A stretch of 64,000 bases of DNA from Mangifera indica (GCF_011075055.1 NC_058151.1:8202251-8266250), one strand, 5' to 3'. Counted from the first letter of the stretch, positions 1 to 12,359 are shown. Notes: generated by a model from the letters alone, not told the origin. Numbers and translations: made by a program.

Positions 1-403
1 TTCATTTGAAATTAATATGCAAAGTCAAATTTCTAAAATTAATATTAAAGGATGAACATCTACTACCTTTGGATTTTATTTCTCCATTGTGTTTCGCATA
101 GTGTGAGTTTTACTTAAAAGAAAAAAATACATAAGATATATGTATTGTTTTTAGAAGTAGTTGATTCCTTGGCGTACCTGCGACTGTTATTATGTGCAGT
201 TGGCAGCTCTTACTGGACTAAGTGCTCCTTGATGCTTATGTTTTATTAACAATATTTTACACAATGATATATGTAAGTTTGCATTGCAAGGCTGTTTTTA
301 GTACAATCAATGACTGAATGAATTTGATAACTTTTTAGACTTGAAATTTTGAATGGAGATTAATGATAAGATAGATGCAGTTTTGAGAAATAAACTGATG
401 TAA
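1..403. other. Left flank of gypsy element A, no gene seen
   Basis: AT-rich sequence without a convincing open reading frame or repeat structure. Its last five bases, TGTAA at 399-403, pair with TGTAC at 31879-31883 on the far side of element A, as an imperfect 5-bp target-site duplication. It therefore probably represents DNA that was present before element A inserted. Confidence 0.5.
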
Positions 404-1070
404 TGTTAGGTACCTGGAGTTGCTATGTTGTTGCTAATTGAGGTTTCCTCTCTCTTGTCACCAAACACTGGTTCTTAGGGGGTCGACTGAAAGCTGGAAA
501 AGAGCTGTGTGTTGAAGGGTAGTAATGCAGAATATGAATTTGTATATTTCCTGATCATTGTAACAGTAACTACTCAACATTTGTGAAACCTCAATAATAT
601 CAATAAAGTGTTTTTATAGTATAAGCCTGTCTCACATCATTCATAACATACTTCTTGGAATTGAAAAATACTTAATACAAATCACCAAACTTAGAAATTA
701 CTAACTACTCAGGAACTTACATCAAAATCTACAAGTACTCAGTAATTCTCCATCTAGCATTCGAGAGACTAGGACTCTCCTGACTTTTTTAATTCTCCAT
801 TTTTCTTTCTCCTTATCCTAGTTCTCTAGGCACCTTTTTTCTTTCTACTCAACATCACAACTCTTCAAATCCAGTTGCGCCACTTTAGCAATGAATAATT
901 CTGTGGTCCTTATTTTGATAGGTTGGTCCTGAAATTCCTATTGCTAGTCTGCGATGTTGGTTGCATGCCCACTTGCTGGGTGAATGCCACTTGTCACTCC
1001 TGCAGCGTGGTCGTGTGTACTATGGTTTCTTCTCCCCTTCCTCCTCTTTACATACACTTAGGCTTTAACA
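404..1070 (-). repeat. 3' LTR of gypsy element A (minus-strand element)
   Basis: Runs from TGTTAGG to TAACA, a short inverted terminal repeat typical of LTRs. It matches the second copy at 15606-15901 plus 31516-31878 across its whole length; both contain, for example, the phrase ATGAATAATT followed by a TGTCACTCCT segment. A purine-rich tract on the minus strand (1071-1084 on the plus strand reads TTGCCCCTCCTATC) lies directly inside it, so this is the 3' LTR of an element read on the minus strand. The length is about 667 bp. The small open frame at 923-1144 is only LTR sequence. Confidence 0.85.
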
Positions 1071-2370
1071 TTGCCCCTCCTATCTCGAGGCACCTTGTCC
1101 TCAAGGTGCAAATGAGGAAAGGCTTAGATGATGTTCTTGTTTAACTCTCAAGAGTTGTCACATTTAGGGAGCTTGTGTCATTTTATCAATAGTACTAGAT
1201 CTCCTTATTGAGAATATCTAAAATTGAGCATTTCCTCAAGTTGCATCTTTAACTCTCTTTCTACATTCAAGCAATCAAGAAGGGGTTGACTTGGTACTGT
1301 TGATTCTATGTGTTTTATAAGTTGTGAAATGTGGAATACATAATGAATTCTTGCTACTCAGGGAGTTCCAACATATAGGCAATTGGTCCTATTCTCTCTT
1401 CCACTTCATACAAACCATAATAATGCAGACTAAACTTTTCATTCAATTTAGATGCTAGCGACCAAAACCTGTAAAGTTGCAATTTTAAAAACACTTGATC
1501 CCTTACTTCTAGCTTAAGTTCTCATTTATTTTGATCCACTAGTCGTTTCATCCTCTCTTGGGCTATCTTTAGATTCTCCTTAAGTTTATCTAGGATCTCA
1601 TTTTTCTCCTTTATCAACATATTAACTTCATTTACCTTCAAAACTTCTACCAATCTCAAGAGAGATGAAGGATCCCACCCGTACACAACTTTGAAAGGGG
1701 ACATACCTGTTGATCCATGAAAGGTCATATTGTACCAATACTCCACCCATGATAACCAATTCAATCAACTTTTTTGTTGTTCAAAAAAGATACACCGAAG
1801 GTAGGTTTCAAGACTCCAAATCACCACCTTAGTTTGACCATTAGTTTGGGGATGATACATTGAGCTAAACTTTATTGTACTCTTATCGCCTTAAATAATT
1901 CAATCAAAAAATTGCTTGTGAAGACTTGACCACAATCTGACACCATTGTATGAGAGAAACTGTGGAGTTTTACCATTTCCCTGATGAACAAAATGGTTAT
2001 GTCCTTCACTGTGTATGGGTGGTGTATGACAATGAAATGAGCATATTTAGTTAAAAGATCAACTGCCACTAACACTGTATCAAACCCCCTAAACTTCAAT
2101 AACCCCCGACAAAATCCATTAACACATCCTCCCAAATATTCACTAGAACAAGAAAGGGTTGCAACAACCTCATCGGTGATGCCGCTTTATATTTGGCATG
2201 TTAACAAACTTCACAATCTACTATGAACTATTTCACATCGTTTTTTCATACCTTCCCAATATAGCATCAATGAAACTCTCTCATAAGTACTGAAGAAACC
2301 CGAATGTCCACCTAGAAGAGAAAAGTTGAATTCAGTTAAAAACTCTAAGACTAACTGTTGCCTATGGTTC
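1071..2370 (-). pseudogene. Ty3/gypsy integrase remnant of element A
   Basis: The minus strand encodes the zinc-binding and core parts of a Ty3/gypsy integrase. Around 2330-2150 the sequence reads like the HHCC region, with LLGGHSGFF followed by YWEGMKK. The core at 2135-1872 reads FDTVLVAVDLLTKYAHF and later TMVSDCGQVFTSNF, where families have SDRD for SDCG. The part at 1764-1522 reads YWYNMTFHGSTGMSPFKVVYG and then a charged helix. Stops and frameshifts separate the pieces, so it is not functional. Integrase would insert the cDNA into the host genome. The upstream RNase H and RT parts are missing because the sequence changes to an Athila-like LTR near 2371. Confidence 0.8.
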
Positions 2371-3528
2371 ACAAGTATATGAGTCAATCAAGTAATATAG
2401 AAAAATATTGGTCCTGTAGGGATTAGTCGCTGAGTACTAGTTCATTTTCAATATAAATTAGCTAAAGAATTAAAATGCTAAATGACTGAAATTGAATTAA
2501 AATTAATTGAAATATAAATTAACAAGATAAAATTAACAAAAAGAGTAAACACCCAACAAATTAAAAGTAAAATATCAATATAGGAAAACCTGAGGTTTAT
2601 GATTTCTCAATTAATAACTCAAAAAATAGCAATAAATCCAATTAAAATCAATGATAAGATGAATTGTTGATGGTTGATTATCCTATTTTAGCCAAATTCA
2701 CTCTCAAGGTTAATTAGGCGTGTTAAGATTAAAAGTTCACCTACTTCCGTAGTATGATATTAAGCAAAGGCATGAACTAATTCGGTATGTATTTCTCAAT
2801 ATCACACTTCAATCTATAAACAAGCATGGTACTAGGCTCTAACACCAAGCAAGAAGTTAAAATCACAATTACTAAATCAAACATTCATCATCATTAATTA
2901 AAAATCAAAACCCATTACATAATCTTTGAGAATTTGTAGATTCATCATAAACCCTAACAAAGAAAATTAGCTATTCATGATAATAGAGTTCAAACTACAA
3001 GATAAAGGTGAAGAAAAAGACATTCCGAATCAGTAAAAGAAGAAAATATGAGAGATAGGACAAACTCTAAGGTCTTCAAATCTTGATTCTCGTGGGTCTT
3101 CTATCTTTAATCTTGAATTTCACTCTTCTACTTGCTTTTTAGAGCTTTCTCTCTCTAAAAATCCTTTAGACTGTTGTATTTTGCTGATCCCTTTGTGGAG
3201 AAGACACAACTTTCTTTTTTTGTGCTGCCACTTAACCTATTTTTTCTTTTCTATCAATAATTATGGGCACCAATTATGGCCATAAGACTACCCATAATTG
3301 ACCTCTACCTCATGATATAAAGTTTTCTCATTTGCTTCTTTGAACTTCTATTTTCACTCCAAAAGGGCTTGAATGTCTCCAAAACATCTAAAAATATAAT
3401 TCAAAGTGCAAAATAAGATAGAGCCATCAAAATTAAATAAAACTTAAAAAATTTAACAAAATGGACTAAAATTCACTTTAAAAACATATTAGTATAACCT
3501 TATTTGTGTGGATTTCATACACACATCA
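2371..3528 (-). repeat. LTR of Athila-like element B
   Basis: The right boundary is clear: on the minus strand a purine tract (AAGTTTTGGGGAGTT, plus-strand 3529-3543) is followed by TGATGTGTGTATGAAATCC, the usual start of a plant LTR next to its polypurine tract. The left boundary is set only by where integrase similarity of element A ends, near 2366-2371. No coding sequence is seen. No second copy of this LTR was found in the window, so element B has lost its 5' end. Confidence 0.55.
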
Positions 3529-5533
3529 AACTCCCCAAAACTTAAGAATTTGCTTGTGCCCAAGCAAAAAGAAACAAAAGTGAAATAAAAGGGAAAAATA
3601 GAAAAACCATTTGGGTTTAGGTAATTATATTCTCAAAATGTCCTTATCAAAAATCAAAACTTGCTCTTCAAAAGCCCTAAGTGCAAGAAATACTCAATCT
3701 CAGATCCAAAGAAAACAAGAGTCACAAAAATCAAACAGAAAATGTATACAATGATCAATCATGCCAAAACTGTTACATTTCAAATAGGCATATATGTACT
3801 TAGCAACTTTCATGGTTTCTACATGAAGTCAACCAAGCCTTATAGGCAAAATCAAACAACCTATCTCCACTAATGAAGATGCAATGCATTTCAAAAGATC
3901 AATAGGTCTTTATTTAGGTTGTAGTATGGCTAAAAGTATGGGTTAAAGAATAAAAGGATAAATGAATTAAAAAATAAACATGAGTATAGTTTTAATAAGG
4001 AAAGTTGAGATCTACATGATCACAAAATAGAAATTAAGGAAGAAATATGAATATAAATTACACTAATAATATGTAAACAGATTTTTTTTTTCTTTTTTTT
4101 TTACTATTTTCTTTTCCTCTTCCTTTCTTTTTCACATAAGATTTTTTTCTTTTCTTTTCATTATCATTTTTTTTAGATCTCTCTTTCTCTTTTTTTTTTT
4201 TTTCATTTTTTATATATACATGTATAAATATATTATTTCTTTTAAGAATTCCCCAAATTTATTTCTTTGTTCATGAGGCATATAGAGTGATAATACTATG
4301 ATTTTCTCATTTTTCTTCATTCTCTCTTTTCAATTGATTCAAAAATCTCATGCAAATCTACTCATTTCATTAGCAATATAACTCATGTAATGGGTATGTT
4401 TAATATATTTGTTGGCTAGGTAGGTGATTAAAGGTTAAAACAAAGAAAAGGCAAAGTTTATAAATAAAATACAAGAAAAGTGGCTCAAAAGACTAACAAA
4501 AGATTAAACATTTATAAAGGTTAGCTAAAAGAATGAGGCATTTTAGGTTAAACAAACAATCACACACGCCTATATCATGTCTCTTATTAATGCATGCAAC
4601 TTTTTATTTTGTCTCAAAAGGTTAGGTGACAACTTCTAGGACTTATGAGACATTTAGAAAGTATACCTAAACACAAATAAGCCCTCTCTTAGTAAGTATA
4701 CACAATTTAGAAATAACAACCACATGCACGACAAACTCTGAATGAGAAATGCAACAATTGTAACTCTATCACGAATCATGAATATATACATACTCTTTGC
4801 TTTTTATGAACAAAAAAAAAAATGGGTTCGATCATTAAAGCTACTAGAAAGTGAATTTGTAGAATTCAGTTTAAAGACAAAAGAAGCATAAACAAATGTG
4901 AACTTAATTAAAACTAATATGCACATAATTGCAAAGCTTTAATGAAATGAAATTTGAAATCTAAAAGCAAAACTAAAGATCCAAAACAGAAGACTCGAAA
5001 CTAAAAATTCCCCCCACACTTAATATGAACATTGTCCTTAATGTTTATTCAAAATGTAACAAAGAAAATATACCTAAGTATGGACAAGAGAAGAAGAAAA
5101 AGAGCAAAAACTTTCTGGCTTAATATATGCTCATGCAATGAAATTGGATGAAGGTGCGAACATTGTCCCGAAAATTAGAGTAAGTAAATATGAACAAAAA
5201 GACACCATCTAGCAACAAAGGTCTAAAAGAATCATATCCAGCTAATGAAAAAGGAAAGATAACAACATTATCTATAATTATGGATCCACATATGCAATAA
5301 TCTCCATCATCCAATTATCAAATAATAAGCAAATCAACAACAATTTTTCAATAAGCTTAACATTTCAATTATAAGAACAAGGCCGAATTCTTAATCAACC
5401 TGTACATCAAAATTTTCACCAAATCTCCATATCAATAAACCACATGTAAACTAAAAAATTGAGCACCAAATCATCATTAAACCAAGAAAGCATTAGATTA
5501 AATCAACATAAATTGCTCAAATGCATCCAACCA
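3529..5533 (-). mobile_element. Non-coding 3' region of Athila-like element B
   Basis: Long gene-free stretch next to the LTR. It contains minus-strand purine blocks such as those opposite CTCCCCAAAACTTAAG (3531-3546) and CCCCCCACACTTAA (5010-5023), which resemble the spacer found before the 3' LTR of Athila/Tat gypsy elements. It also has long T-rich tracts at about 4081-4205. The open frames at 3661-3873 and 5120-5314 have no recognisable domain and I do not treat them as genes. Confidence 0.5.
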
Positions 5534-5542
5534 TATATTAAT

Positions 5543-6344
5543 GGGGAAAAGACTATTTCCCACCCATTGTTTAGTCCCATCTCAAAAGCATATCCACACC
5601 AGATGAAAAACCCAAAAACCCACCCAAAGTTTAATCTGTTTGCATCCACCCACAATTGCCGTTAAATTTTCCGTTAAATAGAGGGGTAAAACCGTCATTT
5701 TACTGTTTACATTCCACTAATTTAATTCAATCGCATTTTCCCCCTCCGATTTTTAAAGTTACATTTACCCATGCCTAAACTTTAAAAAGTGACTTTCACC
5801 CCCTCAAATCTCTAATTTTTTTTTCATTTTCCCTCCGGCCACCGGCAACGACATGGTTGAAGGGAAAGTGATGAGGGCTTGTCCATTCTCTGGACGACGC
5901 TTGTCGTCTAGAATGGACGACGAAACGTCGTCCAGACTAGACGATGCTTTGTCATCCAGAATGGATGACGATTCATCGTCCAAAGATCTGGACGACGGTC
6001 GTCCTTCTTGGACGACGATCGTCTTCCAGAGGTGGTCGACCCCTGGATAAAAACTTCTCAGTCGTCGCTGAAAAAAGTGGCTACATTTCAGGGGGGAAAA
6101 GTGAATTTTTTAAAACTTAATTTAGGGGACAAATGTTGTTTTTCAAATTAATGGGGGAAAAATGAAATAAAATTTTAATTATTTAATATTATTGATAAAA
6201 TGATGAATTTACCCCTTTATCTAACAGAAAATATGTGGGTGGAACAAACAGATTAAACTTTGGATGGGTATTTGGGTTTTTCATCTGGTATAGGTATGCT
6301 TTTGAGATGAGGCTAAAAAATGGGTGGGAAATAGTCTTTTCCCC
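5543..6344. mobile_element. Non-autonomous Mutator-type element (MITE 1) with central hairpin array
   Basis: An 802-bp element flanked by a perfect 9-bp target duplication, TATATTAAT, at 5534-5542 and 6345-6353. Both ends begin GGGGAAAAGACTATTTCCCA when read inward, and similarity continues inward for more than 100 bp, to the segment containing AAAGTTTAATCTGTTTG. Long terminal inverted repeats with a 9-bp target duplication are the hallmark of Mutator-like elements. The centre is GC-rich and consists of successive inverted repeats of the type TGGACGACG...CGTCGTCCA. The 65-codon frame at 5853-6050 is a by-product of these repeats and has no recognisable domain. The element sits in the spacer of Athila-like element B. 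Confidence 0.85.
5891..6036. repeat. Array of about five GACGACG hairpins in MITE 1
   Basis: Inverted repeats follow one another about every 20-30 bp. The clearest is at 5914-5934, with perfect 9-bp arms TGGACGACG / CGTCGTCCA around AAA. Others are near 5891-5911, 5938-5958, 5963-5983 and 5994-6036. The half-site is TGGAYGACG with small changes. The base composition is far more GC-rich than the surroundings. Confidence 0.8.
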
Positions 6345-6353
6345 TATATTAAT

Positions 6354-6677
6354 TAGTTGTGACAAAATATCATATGGTCAAAATGTCCACTCTGCCAACA
6401 ACAATACAATCATCAAAATACCACCTAATCAAATGAATCATTTCATCAAAATATGACTACATGTATCAAAACATAATGGAAGTTAGTTCAAAATAGTAAT
6501 TAAACATTAGAACAAGTGAGATAATGATTAAAGTCTAGCGGTCAGATTTTGAATTGGATGTGGAGGAGCTTTAGTCAAGTGAGGAAAGAGAATGAGTGAA
6601 CCCTTGGTGCAAGAGATAGGGTTTCAACATGCTGCTGATTTTTTTCATTTTATTTTGAAGCTTAAGCTGTCGTGTTT
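6354..6677. other. Spacer, no gene seen
   Basis: AT-rich sequence between MITE 1 and the Athila ORF-like region. It probably belongs to the non-coding part of element B, and no domain or repeat stands out. Confidence 0.4.
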
Positions 6678-7560
6678 CTATATTTTGTAATCTTGCCTCA
6701 TGTTAGAGCTTCTGGGTGTTGCCTTTGTGACTGGAACCTTTGCCTCTTCCTCTATTTGATCTTGAGTTGGGTGTTTACCTGTTAAAACATAAGAACCATT
6801 TGTAATTTTTTGACAAATACTTACTTTTCTAAGCATTTCAAGGCTAATAAGTTTTTCTCCTACTATTGGTTCATACCCACGCTGTGACACACTAAAAGCC
6901 CCAACAACGATAGTTATTGCTGTTATAAAACCCTTGCAAGTGATGTTTCCCTTTTTATTTTTTTCATCCAAGGTTGTATATTTGAATCATTGTCTTAAAA
7001 AGGCTCCATCATTAATTAAACAATGAAGCAAGAACAAATCGGTTTTAGTGACAATGTCATCGTTGTCCCGTCTTGCATAAATGTTTTTCACAATAAATAT
7101 ATGTAAAATCCTATGAAAAAGGTTGCTCAATTTTGATGTTTTACGAAGGGCAATTTGTGGAAGGTATGGTTTGTTAAACATGCCACACATCTTCATAATT
7201 AAAATTGCCCATACGGTGAACTATTACCCCATCATTTAAGAAACCAAAAATTGCATTTATATCGCTAAATGCTAAACCGTGGAGTTTATTATTAAACCTA
7301 AAACTCATTAACCCATAGGCTGCACTAGTCGAATCATCAACAAAGTGGTAAGAACTTATAAATTCTATGGTAATCTCTTTACGAGTATGGTGATGAAATT
7401 GATAAAATTTATCCAACCTACCCTAAGCATGATTCCATAGATGTCATCATATAAATTCAAAGTTTCTAGGGTATAACGATCTAAATACATTGTTGGGATA
7501 ATTTTTCTAGGTAAAAGTTTTTATACCTACCTATTTGATCAATGCCAGAAAATTGCAAAG
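6678..7560 (-). pseudogene. Athila ORF1/env-position protein remnant
   Basis: Three adjoining minus-strand frames (7416-7174, 7196-6987, 6971-6678) together resemble the plant-specific protein that Athila elements carry between pol and the 3' LTR. The first contains EITIEFISSYHF followed by YGLMSFRFNNKLHGLAFSDI, like the family pattern of an EFLSTF-type motif followed by a segment describing where to stop in the fold. The third has several long hydrophobic and charged stretches, with EAKVPVTKATP near its end. Stops and frame changes break it, so no product is expected. The assignment rests on pattern memory and position. The function of this Athila protein is not established. Confidence 0.45.
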
Positions 7561-8284
7561 TTTGGAGGAAGAGTAGTAAAGCTCCAAAGCTTATTCGAGA
7601 TGCCTATGGAGTATGCTTCACTACTGTAGGGCATGACTTACATTCTTGTTGCTTCTTTTTGGGCTTTGATAAGCTGTTAGACATCTTTGGAGTTAGACAA
7701 AGAGGTGATGGTGTCATTGTGTCACTAGTCGTTAGAGAGGAGGCTAACAGTGCTGTAGTGGAAGACTTGGTCAGACGTTCATATGGCCTTTCTATTAAGA
7801 ATGCATTTAATCTGACTCATTTTGGAACAAAGAATTCGTTCCATATTGGGGGAGAAATTATGACTTCTTTGCTCGAAGAGAAGTAGGAAAATGCGGCTGC
7901 TTGGGAAAAATGTGGAGGAAAACTAAAACTAGCACATACACTAGTTGGGAACAAAAAAGTGTGTCGTGTTGGATGAAAAAGTAGGGAAGCTAATGCGTGC
8001 ACTGGATAGGAGAAAGGAAAATGTGTCAGCTTGTTGTATGTTATTTATGGAAGAAACAAAGGAAGGAAGTTGTTGTTATGGCTTAGAGAAAGGCATTAAA
8101 GAAATGTAGCTCACTACTTGGAGATCACATCAATATTGCGTGTCTTGTGGAAGAAACATGGCTATTTGTGGAGATGGAGAAGTGGCATTATGCAGAGAAA
8201 AAGTGTAGCCTCTCTTAACTAATAGGTGTGTTATAGAAAAACGGTAAGAGTTCCCCTATTTTATAGGCTCAAGAAATTTTTATT
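7561..8284. other. Unassigned segment between Athila remnant and solo LTR
   Basis: The plus-strand frame at 7542-7886 (114 codons, starting MPENCKVWRKS) and the minus-strand frame at 8002-7817 have no recognisable domain. The segment contains several partial direct repeats around words such as GTGGAAGAAAC and GGAGAAGTGG. It may be further element B sequence or a small insertion. I cannot tell which. Confidence 0.3.
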
Positions 8285-8290
8285 ATATCT

Positions 8291-9630
8291 TGTAACACTC
8301 TCAATTAACAATTCACACAAACCAGTCCTACTAACCGACTGAATTTTTATCAATTTGATCACAATTAACATAATAAATAAATAATAGTAACCATCAGAAA
8401 AATTTCCACCCACAGGAACCTTATAACCAATTTCAACAACTAACAATATATATATATACACACTCACATATACCTAATAATAAAAAATATATGTATAAAT
8501 TCACATGAGTATATACTAACCACCATATAGATGTATATGCACATCAACACATTAACTGCATATATACATATAAGAACCAAAATATATATACATATATTCA
8601 CTTATACACTCAAAACATATAAATCGATAAAAATATGATATCCTCCTCACTCAGTCTTATGTCTCGCTAGTGCTCCCAAAAAACCTCAGCTATAACTCTT
8701 TACATGTAAAATAGTAAATTATACAGAATGAGCGAAGCGATTACAGCTCAGTAAGAAAATCATACTAAATACTTAAAGTATTTCATACCAGTACCAATTT
8801 CTTCCATACTCAACCTGTCAAGGCTAGTAACATACAAGATAATTTACACGTAACACGCATTAACCACATATCATAATTCTCTTTATTCATATATTTACTC
8901 TTTTCTTTACTATACAAGTATGATTCACACTTTATTATTTATGCATTAGATTCTTTTTCTCTTTTCTTAACTCTTTTCTGATCATACATCTTTCTCAACT
9001 CTTTATCAGCCACATAGGCTTGCATGCATGATTCTAATACAAATGATTTTCATAAAACATTTGTTAATTCTTTTTGTTTATCAAATATTTTCATTGACCG
9101 GTCTAGACTACATATGACAATACTCGCAATCACTATTCAAGGTACAATCCTCTCTTACATGCAATCTTAATCTCACGGATTGTACCTATATTACACATTT
9201 TTATTCTTTTTTGTCCACACAATACAACTAACATCTTTCTTTGTTGTCCATACAGTATAATTGGTTGTCCACATAATACAACTCACATGTAAGGATTTTT
9301 TTTAAGCATGCTTTCTATTTTCCTATATTATATGAGTCATTATAAAACTAAAAACAATTATTTTCCATTTTCTGAAAACATGCATAACTTAGGAAACATT
9401 TTCCCTCTTTCTTTATTTTTCTAAAAACATGCATATGTTATGATTCTTCATGTATACATGTATAATCATAATATGAAATATGCATATTCATTGTTTTTCC
9501 TCATTATTTTCAATCCTAATCAAACACCATATTATTTTCTCATGCATTTACATATATCTCATGCATCAAATTAATTTTTCCATATTAATATACATATATA
9601 AAACATTGGCTTAATATAAGGGTTCTTACA
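8291..9630. repeat. Solo LTR (1.34 kb) inserted in element B
   Basis: Starts TGTAACACTC and ends GGGTTCTTACA, so the ends form an imperfect inverted repeat beginning TGTAA. The word ATATC occurs one base outside each end (8285-8289 and 9632-9636), consistent with a 5-bp target duplication. It lacks any coding sequence, and no partner LTR or internal region is attached. A solo LTR left by recombination between two LTRs is the simplest reading. The family was not identified. Confidence 0.6.
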
Positions 9631-9779
9631 CATATCATGCACATAATTAAGCAAAATTAAACTACATCACATAAAATGACACCTTTACCCTTATGGCCAA
9701 ATATTACATGTCTACCCTTAGTGCAAACTCCAATCTAGTGGTTGCATAATAGGAGCTAAAATCAATGTTTCCTGTAATC
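9631..9779. other. Short spacer between solo LTR and Athila pol
   Basis: AT-rich sequence without a domain. RNase H and integrase of element B would be expected about here and are absent. Confidence 0.4.
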
Positions 9780-11060
9780 TATGAAAAAAATCAAGACAAT
9801 GTTGGTCAAAATTAAAAGGAACATCTTTAACAAGTAAACTAGACAAAGGTTTAGTAATTTTGAAAAGTACTTAATGAAATGTCTATAGAACCTGACATGG
9901 CCAAGGAAAACTCAATAGATATCGATAGGGGCATCTTTTCAATTACTTTTACTTTTGCCTTATTTATCTCAATCATTTTTTGTGAGATTCTATACCCAAG
10001 AACTATCCCTTCTTTCATCATAAGATGACACTTTTCTTAATTAAGCACCAAATTGACCTCTTTGCACCTCTGTAAAACCATAGACAAATTAAACAAACAA
10101 TCATCAAAAGATATTCCATATATAGAAAAATCATCCATAAACATTTCTATAATTCGCTTAACAAAATCAGAAAATATAGACATAATGCATCTTTGAAAGG
10201 TAACAAGTGCATTACAAAGACCGAAAGGCATACACCAATAGGCAAATATGCCATAAGGGCATGTAAAGGTGGTTTTTTCCTAGTCTTCTAGGTGAACGAG
10301 GATTTGAAAAAAATCTTAAATACCCATCTAATTAGCAAAAGTAAGAATGGTTTGCTAGTCCCTCAAACACTTGAAAATGAAATGAAAGGGAAAGTGATCC
10401 TTACAGGTGGCACTATTAAGTGTTTTGTAATCAATGCATATCCTTCACCCTGTGACCATCCTAGTGGGTATTAAATCATTATTCTCATTCTTGACAATAG
10501 TCATACCCTCTTTCTTCAGTAACACTTATACCAAACTTACCCACGAACTATTAAAAATGGGATAGATAATCCCTACATCCAACAATTTTATGACTTCATT
10601 TCTCACTACCTTTTTCATGATAGGATTCAATTTTCTTTGTTGTTCAATGGTAGTTTGAAATCATCAAGCATATGGATATGATGCATGCCAATGGTAGGGC
10701 TTATTACCTCAATATCATGAATGTTATAACCAATGATTTTCCTATATGCTCTAAGTTCCCTAAGCAACTTATCTTCTTGTTCATCATTCAATTCAACATT
10801 TATAATCACAGGATAAGTAGAACTACAACCAAGAAAAGCATACCTCAAATTAACAAGAAATGGTTTAAGATCTACCTTAGGTACATCTTCCATTTTAAAA
10901 GAAAGAAAAGAAAGGTTACTTGACCCAAGTTTTTCATACTTGAAATTCAAAATGAGAGTAACCTTAGGATTTGCTTCTATAAATTGAACATAGGCTGCAA
11001 TTTCCATTTTTTCATCTTTGATTAAAGCTCTATGAACAATGCATGACTCGACTAGATCTT
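9780..11060 (-). pseudogene. Athila-lineage reverse transcriptase remnant of element B
   Basis: Reading the minus strand from about 11060 down to 9780 gives a gypsy reverse transcriptase with stops. The palm includes CFIDYRK-type context near 10500, FERLANHSYF and LDGY near 10370, EKTTFTCPYG near 10270, MPFGLCNALVTFQRCIMSIF at 10231-10172, and the catalytic box FMDDFSIYG at about 10130. After that come a KCH-L-M-EGIVLG-like stretch and the thumb. The F-M-D-D box, MPFGLCNA and QRCMMSIFSD pattern are typical of the Athila/Tat branch. The upstream part from 11060 holds the PR-RT linker, with HIHMLDDFK and RKIIGYNIHDI near 10730-10640. RT would copy the element RNA into cDNA. Confidence 0.8.
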
Positions 11061-11590
11061 TAGGATACTTTTTGATAAAGATTTCTTTCATGCAATCATT
11101 GATGATGTTAACCCTACAACAAGAATTCACAATGTTAGGTTTTTTTGACATTCGAAAAATATTAAACTCTACTTTTTCATCTCCAATCTCAAAAGTGAGT
11201 TTTTCATTTTTAACATTGATAATCACTCCTACTATGGCTAGGAATGGTCTTCCTAAAATAAGAGAAACTTGAATATCCACTTCCATTTCCAAAACCACAT
11301 AGTCTACGATAATATAAAATTTTTCAACTTTAATTGGCATGTTTTTCATTATCCTTGTAGGATTTTTTATTTATCTATCCATTAATTATAGGGTTACTGT
11401 TATAGGTTTTAATTCTCCAAGCTTCAATCTCTTGCAAATAGATAAAGGCATTAGACTTATACTTGCAACAAGATCACATAAAGCTTTTTCTAAAGATTAA
11501 TTACCAACTACACAAGGAATAGAAAAACTCCCTAGATCCTTAAGTTTTGGTAGTAGCTTATTTTGAAAAATGGCATTACACTCCTTTGAA
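10990..11590 (-). pseudogene. Athila-lineage retropepsin remnant of element B
   Basis: On the minus strand the segment near 11500 reads LCDLVASISLMPLS, corresponding to the family active site LCDLGASINLMP; the Gly after Asp-Leu is now Val. Downstream, 11349-11150 reads VDYVVLEMEVDIQVSLILGRP followed by FLA, the conserved C-terminal half of the Athila aspartic protease. A stop splits the two halves, near 11380. The 240-codon frame at 11349-10627 combines this half with the linker into RT. The protease would process the Gag-Pol polyprotein. Confidence 0.75.
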
Positions 11591-11757
11591 AAAGTTACCA
11601 CTTCAAACTCTTTAAGTTTCCTTTTATTTGAGAGGATACCTTTGAGAAACTTGGCATATGCCAACATTTAAGTTATAGCCTCCATAAAAGGAACACTGAG
11701 ATGTATCTACTTGAAGACATCCAAAAACTTTCCAAACTGTTGGTCAAGCTTCACCTT

Positions 11758-12050
11758 TTAGAACATTTGAGGAAAAGGCAAAGGTGTTGTATATTTTTTG
11801 GATGGCATTTTCTTTTTAGGGGCTTCTTGAACATTTCCCTCAATATTTTTCTCAAATGAATCTTCCTCACTAGACTTTTCAACTTCTTCTAGCTCACTCT
11901 CATCATCAGCCTTATTCTCAACCTTACCTCTAGGTTCACCCAATTGTTTACCACTCATCCAAAATTGTTATGTCTACTAACTCATCCAAAAGTTCACCTC
12001 TATACAATCTTTTCTATTTCATTTTTCTAAAAGTATGAATAAATGTAAGG
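11758..12050 (-). pseudogene. Gag C-terminal/linker remnant of element B
   Basis: The minus-strand frame 11958-11758 encodes a very acidic stretch (DDESELEEVEKSSEED) ending in KKKMPSKKYTTPLPFPQ. This matches the linker between Gag and protease in Athila elements, where a Y-x-P-P-x-P-F-P-Q-like motif recurs. The rest of Gag and the 5' LTR of element B are missing. Confidence 0.55.
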
Positions 12051-12359
12051 TTAGAGGTTTGATGGTTAAACAACTTCTTTTAGATGAATTGTGTGATCTT
12101 TCTCTCTTTATATAAAGGGGTTCTCAAAACAAACTCTTAAATTTCTCTAATAAGTTAACCAATTCAATAAGAAGGTTTCAGTCTCCAAGCAATGAGTCAT
12201 TAGTATCGGCCTCCATTTTTAAATAAAATCCTTCATTCCTATCATGTATAAACTTCAAAAAGGCTTCTACAGAGGATTATAATCTAGCCAATGCGATATC
12301 ACCTTTAATCTCTACCTTACTCCTCTCTTATTCAAACTTCACTATCTAATTCCTCCAAT
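12051..12359. other. Junction region between elements B and A, unassigned
   Basis: AT-rich sequence in which the Athila-like remnant ends and element A resumes. I cannot place the exact junction. No gene is supported. Confidence 0.35.

Noticed and set aside
5853..6050. Short repetitive protein rich in MDD and SS
   Set aside because: It is a translation of the hairpin array in MITE 1; no start context or domain supports a gene.
7542..7886. 114-codon plus-strand frame
   Set aside because: No recognisable domain, and it lies in a decayed transposon region with no promoter or homology visible; it may be chance.
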